This document shows, piece by piece, positions 36,801 to 45,046 of a stretch of DNA of 59,017 nt. Source of the stretch: an uncultured beta proteobacterium (GTDB taxonomy: Bacteria; Pseudomonadota; Gammaproteobacteria; Burkholderiales; SG8-39); NCBI GenBank assembly GCA_903859155.1, contig CAIOLO010000137.1, positions 1 to 59,017 of the forward strand, written 5' to 3'. Position 1 is the stretch's first letter, and each line of letters opens with the position of its first letter. The position numbers were made by a program, and so were the translations under genes. Below the pieces are notes generated by a model that searched no databases, was not told the origin of the DNA, and was given only the letters and a program-made list of their open reading frames with translations.

Positions 36801-38024
36801 AAATCCGCAGGCGCGCAGGCGCTCGAGCAGCGCGGCGAGTACCGCCGGACGCTGGTTGCCCGCGCCCTTGCCCAGCACATCCCGGCCGAGCCAGGCGCGC
36901 AGCAGGCAGCGCCAGTATTCCTTCAGCGATACCTGGCCGCTGCTCTCAGGATCCAGCATGACCGTATCGAGGAGTTCATCGCCCAGCCGCACGGAAATGG
37001 CGTGCACCCAGTCGCGCCAGGGATAGCCCGCCATGTCGCTGATGGCCCCCGCTTCCGCCTTGCAGAACTTGCGCGCCAGTTCCAGCTTCGCGGGCGTCTG
37101 CTGCGCCAGCAGCGTGAGCGGATAGAGCCAGGCAATGCTGTCGGGCAGAAGATTCTTGCGACGGCCCAATTCGCCCTGCAATTTCTTGAACGCGCGCTCG
37201 AATGCCTCCTGCGACTCAGCCCAGCGCCCCTGCTGCGCCAGCAGCGCGGCACGCAATGCCTCGGGGAATCCGGTCGCATCTCTGCCCAGAAGCGCAGCCG
37301 CGTGCTGCGCCTCGCCGCGCAACAGCAGCACTTCGGCCAGTTGCCAGCGCAGGCGCGCCGGCATGGCCGCCTGTTCGCGCTCGAGTTTGTCCAGGGCCCA
37401 ATTCAGGCAGGGCAATTGCCCCGGGGACCAGTTGTCGCAGACCTGGCTGCAGGCGTAGTTGGCAATATCCCAGCGCCACTCCGGCGCAATGCGCCCGAAC
37501 AGTTCCGCATCAAAACCGTCCATGCAAGCAGCATGAAGAATGCCGTTCCAGTCGTGGTGCTGCCCGACCTGGTCGCGAATCTTCTGCAGGGCGGCCACCG
37601 GGGCGCCCGAATACAGCTCCAGGCACAGATGCGCCACGGCGACATCCGCATCCCGGAACGGCTGCGCGGCACTGCCGCGCCAGGCTTGCTGATGCGGATC
37701 GGAGCCTATCAATGCCTGCCTGAGCCTCTCGGCAGGAAACTCTTCGAGCAGCAGACGGTAGAGCGCGGCGCGCATGCCTTTCTCGAGGCGGCGCGATCCC
37801 GGCCGATCGGGATGTTCGATCAGCACGTGCGCGCTTTTCAGTTCCGCCAGCGCGAGCCCGACCTGCTCTTCGACGAACAATGTTCCGTCGGAGGTTTTCG
37901 TGCCGAATTGCCGCAGCAAGGCCCAGGTCGCACTGTGCGATCGCCAGGTCCAGTGCAATGCCATCGCGCGCGCCACGGCGAGCGCATCGGCGGAAATTTC
38001 CTTCAAGGGAGCGATTGCATCCAT
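33870..38024 (-). CDS. SNF2-family ATPase/helicase
   Basis: 1384 residues. The N-terminal 900 or so residues are Ala/Leu-rich helical repeats of unknown role. The C-terminal two RecA-like lobes have Walker A DDMGLGKT (about residue 950), DEAQ box (about 1045), LSGTPIENR, LVFSQF, SLKAGGYGLNLTAAD and the RAHRIGQ motif. It is likely a chromatin- or polymerase-acting translocase like RapA-type bacterial SNF2 proteins. No methyltransferase, nuclease or defence genes are adjacent, so it is not clearly part of a DISARM-like system. It stands alone; the start at 38024 has a poor ribosome site. Confidence 0.94.
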   Translation of the reverse strand: MDAIAPLKEISADALAVARAMALHWTWRSHSATWALLRQFGTKTSDGTLFVEEQVGLALAELKSAHVLIEHPDRPGSRRLEKGMRAALYRLLLEEFPAERLRQALIGSDPHQQAWRGSAAQPFRDADVAVAHLCLELYSGAPVAALQKIRDQVGQHHDWNGILHAACMDGFDAELFGRIAPEWRWDIANYACSQVCDNWSPGQLPCLNWALDKLEREQAAMPARLRWQLAEVLLLRGEAQHAAALLGRDATGFPEALRAALLAQQGRWAESQEAFERAFKKLQGELGRRKNLLPDSIAWLYPLTLLAQQTPAKLELARKFCKAEAGAISDMAGYPWRDWVHAISVRLGDELLDTVMLDPESSGQVSLKEYWRCLLRAWLGRDVLGKGAGNQRPAVLAALLERLRACGFAWLEGQLLAADEVFAGGDAPQDFFIQGGKESWRSVLDSLRSLGGDAQTTKDTPATRIIWSLRIDRKGGLESIEPLEQRRGPRGWSKPKTLPLAKLAGSEKLGPWDAKVARAIRPDRYQSRRFTLDRAAAIVSLIGHPAVILSDAPEITVDLVEGAPELEVLRQGERYILSVTPEVRDPPAKEQAGYYYLDPEAQRDLEALRYITLVRESAQRVRVIRLTPAQRRATQLVSGSFSVPASAEKDLQQTLQSLAAHFQIHSDHAEAAREIIAESRLRAELAPVGESLMLRLVVAPLGADGPRLMPGEGRARVMAAVKGETVGTLRDLRAERVGLDEVLAAFDFLDPPARGELVCEWQIESPEKALGLIEALPRMAAIQAIDWPRGQPVRIITVDSAHLALQVRTERDWFKLQGSAQLDEGLVLNLESLLAAAAGRSRFVPMGKGVYAALTRELRDKLAELGAVSEGKGDALRVPQLAAAWLEDILQGVAGDTDTAFVEKVERLRAGQEMDHALPGALQAELRTYQEDGYLWAMRLAQAGFGACLADDMGLGKTVQTLAVLLARAAGGPALVVAPTSVCGNWLAETLRFAPSLNAVIYGEGDRTVLVESAAAGDVVIVSYTLMQKAQALFAAKTWHTVVADEAQAVKNATARRTLALFEIPADFRMALSGTPIENRLAELWSIMRFCNPGLLGTLSHFNEIFATPIERHRDRDAQRMLRRLIAPFVLRRTKAQVLDDLPPRTELLLSVVLEPAEAAHYEALRRNALAEAENAAKNEQAGHAHLHILAQLTRLRRAACDPRLVSPDLGLIGAKVRAFAELAAELSANGHKALVFSQFVGFLTLLRAPLDEAGIRYQYLDGATPAAERTRRVAAFQAGEGDLFLISLKAGGYGLNLTAADYVVITDPWWNPAAEDQAMGRAHRIGQLRPVTVYRLIAKGTLEEKIVELHHDKRALADGLLAEGEEGTAVPTSAELISLMRGG

Positions 38025-38155
38025 CGTGTTTTGACTTTACGCAAGACCTGAAACAGCGGGTCTAGTATGTTACGGCATTCACACGCCGGACTCGCCGCTG
38101 GACGGCCGTTCATCATAAAAATGCTCACATTCCGGTAAAACGCAAGGAACCCCCG

Positions 38156-39127
38156 ATGAAACCAACCGCTGTGCTCGCCCTGGCCCTGTTGGGCGCCGCC
38201 ACGCTCGCCCAGGCGCAGGACTGGCCGCGCCGCCACATCACGCTGATCGTCCCCAATGCGGTGGGCGGCGCCTACGACGCCGCGGCGCGCCCGCTGGCGC
38301 AGTCCTTGTCGCAGGTGCTGGGGCAGCCCTTCGTCATTGACAACCGGCCGGCCGGCGGCGGCGTCGTCGGCCTGATCGGCACCGCCCAGGCGACGCCGGA
38401 CGGCTATACCCTGCTCTTTACCGGCCAGAGCCAGGTGTCGATGTTTCCGGTGCTGCGCGCCAATCTGCCCTATGAGCCGATGCGCGATCTGTCTCCCATC
38501 ATCCGTCTGGGCTCGCTGGAGAGTTTCCTGATGGTCAACCCGTCGATGCCGGTGAAAACCATGAAAGAACTGGTCGACCTGGCGCGCGCCAAACCCGATG
38601 CCATCACCTTCGGCACCTGGGGCAGCACCAGCACCAGCAACATGCACGTCGAGTATCTGCGCAAGGCGCGCAACATCCACTTCTTCACGGTCCCCTACAA
38701 GAGCGCGGCGCAGGCGCTCAATGCCGGCGTGGCCGGGGAAGTGCAGGTGACGCTGTTCAGCCAGGGGCCTTCGATCGCTTTGATCAAGGGCGGCAAATTT
38801 CGCGCGCTGGCAACCACCGGAAACAAGCGCTCCAGCGTCCTGCCGGACATTCCCCTGCTCAAGGAAACCGGCGTCGGCGCCGACCTGGAAACCAGCACCT
38901 GGGTGGGCATGTTCGCACCGGCGAAAACGCCGCGCGCCATCATCAACCGCGTCAACACCGAAGTGGCCAAGCTGCTTGCCGACCGCGCCTATACCGATAA
39001 ATTTCTGCTCTCCATCGGCTTTCAGCCCGAGGACCCGAATACGCCGGAGCAGTTCACCGAATTCCTGAAACAGGACCGGCAGACCTACGTGAACCTGATA
39101 AAACTCACGGGTATCAAGGACGAGTAA
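38156..39127 (+). CDS. Bug/TctC-family periplasmic solute receptor
   Basis: 323 residues, leader ending TLAQAQ. Mature part WPRRHITLIVPNAVGGAYD, VIDNRPAGGG, TPDGYTLLF, FTVPYKSAAQA. The VPNAVGGAYD loop is distinct from the other four Bug proteins here. AAGGAA lies ahead of the ATG. Divergent from the SNF2 gene. Ligand unknown. Confidence 0.94.
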   Translation: MKPTAVLALALLGAATLAQAQDWPRRHITLIVPNAVGGAYDAAARPLAQSLSQVLGQPFVIDNRPAGGGVVGLIGTAQATPDGYTLLFTGQSQVSMFPVLRANLPYEPMRDLSPIIRLGSLESFLMVNPSMPVKTMKELVDLARAKPDAITFGTWGSTSTSNMHVEYLRKARNIHFFTVPYKSAAQALNAGVAGEVQVTLFSQGPSIALIKGGKFRALATTGNKRSSVLPDIPLLKETGVGADLETSTWVGMFAPAKTPRAIINRVNTEVAKLLADRAYTDKFLLSIGFQPEDPNTPEQFTEFLKQDRQTYVNLIKLTGIKDE

Positions 39128-39131
39128 CGCG

Positions 39132-39174
39132 ACAAGCTGGAAAGCTTCACAGCTTCACAAGCTGGAAAGCTTCA
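39132..39174. repeat. 18-bp direct repeat with 25-bp period
   Basis: The same 18 bases, ACAAGCTGGAAAGCTTCA, occur at 39132-39149 and 39157-39174. Each copy has an inner AAGCT/AGCTT palindrome. It lies right after the Bug stop codon, like the other gene-end repeats in this window. Confidence 0.85.
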
Positions 39175-39179
39175 GAACA

Positions 39180-39205
39180 GGGAGAGAGGGAGTCCCCTCT
39201 CTCCC
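39180..39205. terminator. Hairpin between convergent Bug and uup genes
   Basis: GGGAGAGAGGG, a four-base loop, then CCCTCTCTCCC: an 11-bp perfect stem. It lies between two convergent genes. A T6 run follows only 24 bases later, so it is not a classical terminator, but no other candidate exists in the gap. Confidence 0.5.
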
Positions 39206-39273
39206 CGTTACCCCTCTCGCCCCGCGCAGATTTTTTGGGTAGCAGGCCGAAATGTCCTCGCGCGGTGCTTCAA

Positions 39274-41193
39274 CTACCTTGCTTCCAGCGACTCCCAGCG
39301 TGCCAGGGCCTGCTCCAGTTCCTTCTCGATGGCTTCGTTGCGCAGGGTCATGGCGGCGGCGCGTTTGGCATCGTCGCGATAAACCGATCCGTCCGCCAGT
39401 GCCGCGCTGATGGCGGCCTGTTCCTTTTCGAGGGCCTCGATTTTCGCCGGCAGTTCGGCCAGTTCGCGGCCCTCCTTGTAGCTGAGCTTGGCTTTCTTGA
39501 CCGGCGCCGGCACAACCGGCGCGACAGCCCCCCGGGTTGCGTCGCGCCCGGATGAAGGGACTGCCGCCGCCTTGGCCGTTTTCCTGCTCGCGCGCAGCCA
39601 GTCGTTGTAGCCGCCGGCATACTCCTTCCACATTCCCTCGCCTTCGCTGGCGATGGTCTGCGTCACCACGTTGTCGAGGAAAGCGCGGTCGTGGCTGACC
39701 AGGAACAGGGTGCCGGTGTAATCCTGCAGCAGTTCCTCCAGCAGTTCCAGAGTTTCGATGTCCAGGTCGTTGGTGGGTTCATCCAGCACCAGCACATTGG
39801 CCGGACGGCTGAACAAGCGCGCCAGCAGCAGCCGGTTGCGCTCGCCTCCGGAGAGCGACTTCACCAGCGCGCGCACGCGCTCCGGCGGAAACAGGAAATC
39901 GCCCAGATAGCTGATCACGTGCTTGCGCGCACCGTTGATCTCGACGTAGTCGCCGCCCTGGCTGATGGTGTCCCCGAGCGTGGCCTCCTCGTTGAGCGCG
40001 GCGCGGAACTGGTCGAAATAGGCGACCTCCAGTTTGCTGCCCAGGCGCGCCTTGCCGCTGTCGGGCTGCAGTTCCCCCATGATCAGCTTCAGGATGGTGG
40101 TCTTGCCGGTACCGTTGGCACCGATCAAGCCCACCTTGTCGCCGCGCAGGATGCGGCAGGAAAAATCGCTTACCACCGGCCGGCCGTCATAGGCTTTGGA
40201 AACATGATCCAGTTCGACCACCAGGCGGCCGGAGCGATCGCCCTCGGCCACCGCCAGTTCCACCTTGCCGGCGCGCTCGCGACGGGCGACGCGCTCCAGG
40301 CGCAGGCTCTCCAGACGCCGCACCCGGCCTTCGTTGCGGGTGCGCCGTGCTTCAATGCCCTTCCTGATCCAGACCTCCTCCTGCGCGAGAACCTTGTCGA
40401 ATTTGCGGTTCAACTGCGCCTCGGCCGCCAGCGCCTCGGCTTTACGCGCCTGCCACACGCTGAAATTGCCTGGATAGCCGGTGAGCATCCCCCGGTCCAG
40501 CTCCAGGATTTCATCGACCACGTCGTCGAGAAAACGCCGGTCGTGGGTGACACACAGCACGCTCCCGGGAAACGAACGCAGCGTCTCCTCCAGCCACTCA
40601 ATCGCGGCAACGTCCAGATGATTGGTCGGCTCATCCAGCACCAGCAGGTCCGGTTCGAGCACCAGTGCACGCGCCAGCGCCACGCGCTTGCGCGTGCCGC
40701 CGGACAAATCGTCCACCGCCAGATCCTCGGGAAGACTCAGGCGCGACAGCGTCGACTCGACGCGATGCTGCAGCGTCCAGCCGTCGCAATCCTCCAGCCG
40801 CGCCTGCAGCGCGCTCAGGCGCTGCATCAGCGCCGGGTCGTCCTGACGGCCGTCCTCGTGCGTCTGCGCCATGGCATGCGTGACGGCATGGTATTCCACC
40901 AGCAGGTCGCGGCTCTCGCCCAGCCCCCCGGCCACCGCCTCGAACACCGTCTGCCCGGGCGCGAAGCGCGGTTCCTGCGGCACGATCGCAAGTTTCAAGC
41001 CGGGCGCGCGCCAGACCGTGCCGTCATCGGGGGTCGCCTCCCCGGCGATGATGCGCAGCATGCTGGATTTGCCGGTGCCGTTGCGTCCGATCAATCCCAT
41101 GCGCCGGCCCGGCTCGATCACCAGGTCGACCCGGTCGAGCAGCGGCACGTGTCCGTAGGCGAGCGAAACGGCGCTCAGCTGCATTAGAGGCAT
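39274..41193 (-). CDS. uup: ABC-F family ATPase, Uup type
   Basis: 639 residues with two ATPase domains and no membrane part. First domain: Walker A GRNGTGKSS (about 36-44), signature LSGGTRKRVALA, Walker B LLVLDEPTNHLD. The charged linker with FDKVLAQEEVWIRKGIEARRTRNEGR is the P-site tRNA-interaction motif typical of Uup. Second domain: GANGTGKTT, LSGGERNRLLLA, VLVLDEPTNDLD. A C-terminal coiled coil (LPAKIEALEKEQAAIS) follows, which in Uup binds DNA or RNA. The protein acts on ribosomes; loss raises transposon precise excision in E. coli. Start could be 41184. Confidence 0.95.
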   Translation of the reverse strand: MPLMQLSAVSLAYGHVPLLDRVDLVIEPGRRMGLIGRNGTGKSSMLRIIAGEATPDDGTVWRAPGLKLAIVPQEPRFAPGQTVFEAVAGGLGESRDLLVEYHAVTHAMAQTHEDGRQDDPALMQRLSALQARLEDCDGWTLQHRVESTLSRLSLPEDLAVDDLSGGTRKRVALARALVLEPDLLVLDEPTNHLDVAAIEWLEETLRSFPGSVLCVTHDRRFLDDVVDEILELDRGMLTGYPGNFSVWQARKAEALAAEAQLNRKFDKVLAQEEVWIRKGIEARRTRNEGRVRRLESLRLERVARRERAGKVELAVAEGDRSGRLVVELDHVSKAYDGRPVVSDFSCRILRGDKVGLIGANGTGKTTILKLIMGELQPDSGKARLGSKLEVAYFDQFRAALNEEATLGDTISQGGDYVEINGARKHVISYLGDFLFPPERVRALVKSLSGGERNRLLLARLFSRPANVLVLDEPTNDLDIETLELLEELLQDYTGTLFLVSHDRAFLDNVVTQTIASEGEGMWKEYAGGYNDWLRASRKTAKAAAVPSSGRDATRGAVAPVVPAPVKKAKLSYKEGRELAELPAKIEALEKEQAAISAALADGSVYRDDAKRAAAMTLRNEAIEKELEQALARWESLEAR

Positions 41194-41296
41194 ATTGTCA
41201 TTTCTAACACCATGACCGGCCGGCGATGTACGCCAATGCTGGTGTGCGGCGAATTAAAGTTTAAGATTATTAGCGGCTCAGGGATGCGGCGCGGGC

Positions 41297-43477
41297 TCAC
41301 GTCGCGCCCCTGAGAACAATCAACGCATCCACCGCCACGCAGCCCGAATCGCCCGCCAGCAGCGGATTGACGTCGATGGATTCAATGCGCTCGCCGTACG
41401 CGAGAATCAGTTGCTGCAAGGCCTCGAGCGAACCGAGCACACCGTCGAGCACCGAGGGTGCGCCTTTGCCGCGCCCCGCATCCATGGCTGCGAGCAGTCG
41501 TCCCAGGCGCGTATCGAGCAGGCGCTTGCGCATCGCCGCCGCCGCGATCGGGATCGGGAACAGGCGCGATTCGTTGAGCGCCTCGGCATACACCCCGCCC
41601 AGGCCCGCCACCAGGAAATGCCCCAGCGGCGGCTCCCAGCTCACGCCGACAATCAATTCGGCCTTCGCGCTCTTCATCGGCTGCAGGATAAGCGGCACTG
41701 CGGCGCGCTTGAATCCCTGCGCGTCAAGTGCCGCCTCAAGCCGGTTGTAGGCGGCCCGCAGCGCAGACTCGCCGGCAATCCCGGGCAGCACCAACCCCAT
41801 CTGATTCTTGTGCGCCACCCCCGGCGCCAGCGCCTTGAGCACCACCGGATAACCCATGCCGTGCGCCGCATCGCAGGCGGCGGCAAGTGATTCGACAAGG
41901 CGACTCTCCACCATCGGCACGCCGGCGCGGCGCAGCACCGCGGCGCTGTCCCACTCGGAGAGAAAGCGCGTCGCCGCGGGCTGCGCGAGCAATGGCGCGA
42001 TGGCCGAGAGGTCCGCTGCCGGCTGCAATGTGACTGTCCCGCCAAGGTCCTCATCGAGCGTTTGATAATGGCAAGACAGGCTGTCAAACGCAGTAGAGAT
42101 GTCGTAGAACAAGGGCACGCCGCTGCTTCTGTAGGTGGCTTCGACTTCCGGCGGCAGACCGCCGGTGGCGATCACCACCCCGGGTGATCCGGCACGCTCG
42201 CTGCGCGCCACGATCTGCTTTGCAATCAGCTGCGACATGGCCGGATTGGGCAGCATGTGCGTATAGGTGGCCACCGGTCCGGTGAAACCATCGGCTTCCT
42301 GTGCCTGAAAAAACGGCGTCAGCCGGTCATTTCCTCCCAGCGTGCTGCTATCGAGCGGATTGCGCACCAGGCCCGCGGTGTCGGTGGCGGCGATGTATTC
42401 GGCCACCTTGCCGCCCCAGGCCCCGCCCGCCTCGCCTGCCAGCGGCATGGCGTAGCGATCGGCGTAATCGGCCAGCAACGAAGATCCGCCGCCGGTGGTG
42501 GCTATGCACACCAGCGCGCGCTCGCGCGCGCTGCCGGCCTGCTTACCTGCGCCGCGCTTTCTGCCCAGCAGCACCGCGCAGCCCCCGGCCAGTGCTTCGA
42601 CCGATGGTACGCTGGCAACGCGGCATTCCTCGAACAGCGCGTCGTAGGCGCGCGCGCTGCCCGCCAGGCGCGTCGAATGCGCGATGGTCGCGCCGGCCCC
42701 GGCAAGTGAGCGCCCCAGTTTCAGGGCCACCACCGGTTTGCCGGCAGCGTGCGCGCGGGCGGCCAGCCTGCGAAAGCGTGCGCCGTCGCTGACCGACTCG
42801 AGAATCAGGCCGATGACGCCGGTGTCCTCATCCTCGATGAAGTACTCGAGGAAATCCAGCACGTTCAAATCTGCCTCGGTTCCCACCGCGACATACTTCG
42901 ACAGGCCGGCGCCGAGGGCGCGCAATCGCGGGGCGATGCCGTTGAACAACGCGCCGCTGTGTGCGGCGATGGAGACCGGCCCCGGCGTGAGCGCATCGCC
43001 GTGCGAGGCGTTGTAGCCGAGCGGCAGTTTTGCGCTCGCGTTGAAAATGCCGTTGGTATTGGGACCGACCAGGCGCATGCCGGCCGCCCTGGCGATGGCC
43101 CTGACCTCGACCTCGCGGGCACGGCCCTCGTCGGTATCCAGTTCCGAAAAACCAGTCACCGCCATCACCAGGTTGCGCACCCCGGCCGCCGCGCATTCGC
43201 GCACCGCTTGTACCGTACCTGCGGCCGGAATCACCAGCAATGCGCAATCGATGCGCCGGGGCGTGGCGGCCACCGAAGCATAGCAGGCCAGGCCCTCGAC
43301 CTCGCCGCCGCCGGGATTGACCGGGTAGATTTCTCCGGGGAATCCGCAATTCTGCAGATGGCGTATGGGCGTGTTGCCGTGTTTGCCACGGGTGCGCGAA
43401 GCTCCGATGACCGCGACGGTTTGCGGTTTGAACAAAGCGTCCATGGCATCGAGCATGCCGCGATCGATTCCAGACAT
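41297..43477 (-). CDS. Acyl-CoA synthetase, NDP-forming, second copy
   Basis: About 726 residues. CoA-binding domain (VAVIGASRTRGKHGNTPIR), flavodoxin-like ligase domains, and ATP-grasp (YPVVLKALAPGVAHKNQMG; SIDVNPLLAGDSG). The phospho-histidine segment reads AHSTRLAGSARAYD instead of the SHTGALxG form of the copy at 17303, so His is kept but the flanks differ. The start at 43477 is chosen because AGGA lies eight bases ahead. It is divergent from a fumarylacetoacetase-family gene. Confidence 0.91.
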   Translation of the reverse strand: MSGIDRGMLDAMDALFKPQTVAVIGASRTRGKHGNTPIRHLQNCGFPGEIYPVNPGGGEVEGLACYASVAATPRRIDCALLVIPAAGTVQAVRECAAAGVRNLVMAVTGFSELDTDEGRAREVEVRAIARAAGMRLVGPNTNGIFNASAKLPLGYNASHGDALTPGPVSIAAHSGALFNGIAPRLRALGAGLSKYVAVGTEADLNVLDFLEYFIEDEDTGVIGLILESVSDGARFRRLAARAHAAGKPVVALKLGRSLAGAGATIAHSTRLAGSARAYDALFEECRVASVPSVEALAGGCAVLLGRKRGAGKQAGSARERALVCIATTGGGSSLLADYADRYAMPLAGEAGGAWGGKVAEYIAATDTAGLVRNPLDSSTLGGNDRLTPFFQAQEADGFTGPVATYTHMLPNPAMSQLIAKQIVARSERAGSPGVVIATGGLPPEVEATYRSSGVPLFYDISTAFDSLSCHYQTLDEDLGGTVTLQPAADLSAIAPLLAQPAATRFLSEWDSAAVLRRAGVPMVESRLVESLAAACDAAHGMGYPVVLKALAPGVAHKNQMGLVLPGIAGESALRAAYNRLEAALDAQGFKRAAVPLILQPMKSAKAELIVGVSWEPPLGHFLVAGLGGVYAEALNESRLFPIPIAAAAMRKRLLDTRLGRLLAAMDAGRGKGAPSVLDGVLGSLEALQQLILAYGERIESIDVNPLLAGDSGCVAVDALIVLRGAT

Positions 43478-43819
43478 GGGGTGCATCCTGATGAGAATGT
43501 TGCGGCGGAGGCGCACAGTCAAAGCGCGCGACGGGCCGAGCGTTACATCATAGCAGCGCCGCGGCAGCGGAACGCCCGCCTACTCGTTGAACCACCCGAA
43601 AAAGGGCGCCCGATTCGCGCTCCAGCGCCGGCGTGACCACGCCGTAGCGGAGCAACGCCGGATAAAAGGCAAACCCCGCCAGCTTATGCATTTCCACTAT
43701 GGGCTCACGGGAGCAAAAATCGCCCGGTGAGTGGATTTCATATTTCTGAAAGGATTGCCGCTCGCCGGTATCATAGCGACGCATTTTCTGAATTTCGCGC
43801 CAACCAAAGGATACCCAAT
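43478..43819. other. 342-base divergent intergenic region
   Basis: Lies between the CoA ligase (minus) and the hydrolase (plus) genes and must hold promoters for both. A 78-codon frame on the minus strand (43548-43784) has no recognisable product or ribosome site. I see no clear operator. Confidence 0.5.
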
Positions 43820-44833
43820 TTGAAGATCGCCAAATACGGAGCAGACCGCATCGCCGCGGTCGTGGACCAGACGCTCATCGACTTGAATCTCGCCTATGCC
43901 AGCTACGCTCGCCACAAGATGGGCGCGACACGACCACATGCGCTGGCCAATGCGATCGTGCCTAGCGACCTGCTGGAATTCATCAAGGCAGGCAAGCCGG
44001 CGCTGGAGGCCGCCTATGCCGCGGTCGAATTTGCCAAGTCCGAGGGCGGCGCCTTTCGCGGTCCGGAGGGCGAACTCGCGGTATTCGATCTGGCGAGCAC
44101 GCCCTTGCGCGCGCCGCTGCCCAGTCGCGCCTCCAAGCTGATCTGCATGGGGCGTAATTTCGGCAAGCATGCCGCCAATGCGCAGGCGGTGCGCGCCGCC
44201 TCGGGGGTCAGGGAACAGGTGCCGGAATCGTCGCTGCGCCCGGCTCGCCCGGCGGGCTTTCTGAAACTGCCCGATACCGTGCGCGGGCCCGGCGAAGCGA
44301 TCATTTACCCGTCGCGCACCAAGAAGTTCGACTACGAAGTGGAACTGGCGCTCATCATCGGCAAACAGGGCAAGGACATCGCAGAGGCCGATGCCATGTC
44401 CTATGCCTGGGGATACAGCATCTTCTGCGATTACAGCGCGCGCGACCAGACCACCGACCTGGAGGACATGCAGTGGGTGCGGCATCACAAGAATTTCGAC
44501 TGCGCCGCGGCCATCGGCCCCTGGCTGGTCACTGCCGACGAAATCCCCGATCCGCACAACGTGCCGCTCAAATCGATCGTCAACGGCATGGTGCGCCAGA
44601 ACGGCAACACCAACGACATGATCTACAAATTCCCGCGCATCATCGAGTACTATTCGATCGATCAGACCATGTATCCGGGCGATGTGATCGCATCGGGTAC
44701 GCCGGACGGCACCGGTATGGAGAAAAAAGACGGTTCGTGGTTTCTTCAGGTCGGCGACACGGTCGAATTCGAGATCCCGCCCATCGGCAGGTTCAGCAAT
44801 CCCATCGTCGCCAAGCCGCCAAAGCAGTCGTAG
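43820..44833 (+). CDS. Fumarylacetoacetate hydrolase (FAH) family protein
   Basis: 337 residues from a TTG start with AAAGG nine bases ahead; an ATG at 43727 has no ribosome site and adds 31 unlike residues. FAH catalytic domain: IICMGRNF-type entry (KLICMGRNFGKHA), metal ligands in YEVELALIIGK and FCDYSARDQ, and ASGTPDGTGM. Members hydrolyse or decarboxylate beta-diketone acids in aromatic meta-cleavage or related paths. Divergent from a CoA ligase and 213 bases ahead of a hydantoinase B gene on the same strand. Confidence 0.92.
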   Translation: MKIAKYGADRIAAVVDQTLIDLNLAYASYARHKMGATRPHALANAIVPSDLLEFIKAGKPALEAAYAAVEFAKSEGGAFRGPEGELAVFDLASTPLRAPLPSRASKLICMGRNFGKHAANAQAVRAASGVREQVPESSLRPARPAGFLKLPDTVRGPGEAIIYPSRTKKFDYEVELALIIGKQGKDIAEADAMSYAWGYSIFCDYSARDQTTDLEDMQWVRHHKNFDCAAAIGPWLVTADEIPDPHNVPLKSIVNGMVRQNGNTNDMIYKFPRIIEYYSIDQTMYPGDVIASGTPDGTGMEKKDGSWFLQVGDTVEFEIPPIGRFSNPIVAKPPKQS

Positions 44834-44883
44834 ACCGGACCAGCCGGAACCAAACAGCGTGCTTCGCCCGGGCGAGCGCTTTT

Positions 44884-44931
44884 CCCGTCATTTTGCAAAG
44901 TTGCGAAGGCGCATCTTTGTAGAATGACGGG
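44884..44931. terminator. 17-bp inverted repeat with two mismatches
   Basis: Arms 44884-44900 and 44915-44931 (CCCGTCATTTTGCAAAG against its near complement) close a 14-base loop. It lies 50 bases after the FAH-family stop and ahead of the hydantoinase B gene. Compensated length suggests a real hairpin; it may end the first message or be a REP-like element. Confidence 0.5.
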
Positions 44932-45046
44932 ACGCATACAAACTCAGGTTCTTCGCCAGAATCGTCAATAATTGGCTCGTAAGTGACTACGTAAGACTGC
45001 GATTCAAGCCGCGAACGAGCGACTCCAAAACCAAGCGAGGCCAGCA

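Noticed and set aside
33969-38051. 1360-codon plus-strand frame
   Set aside because: Exact antisense of the SNF2 gene, whose ATPase motifs are complete; the antisense product has only Arg/Gln/His-rich sequence.
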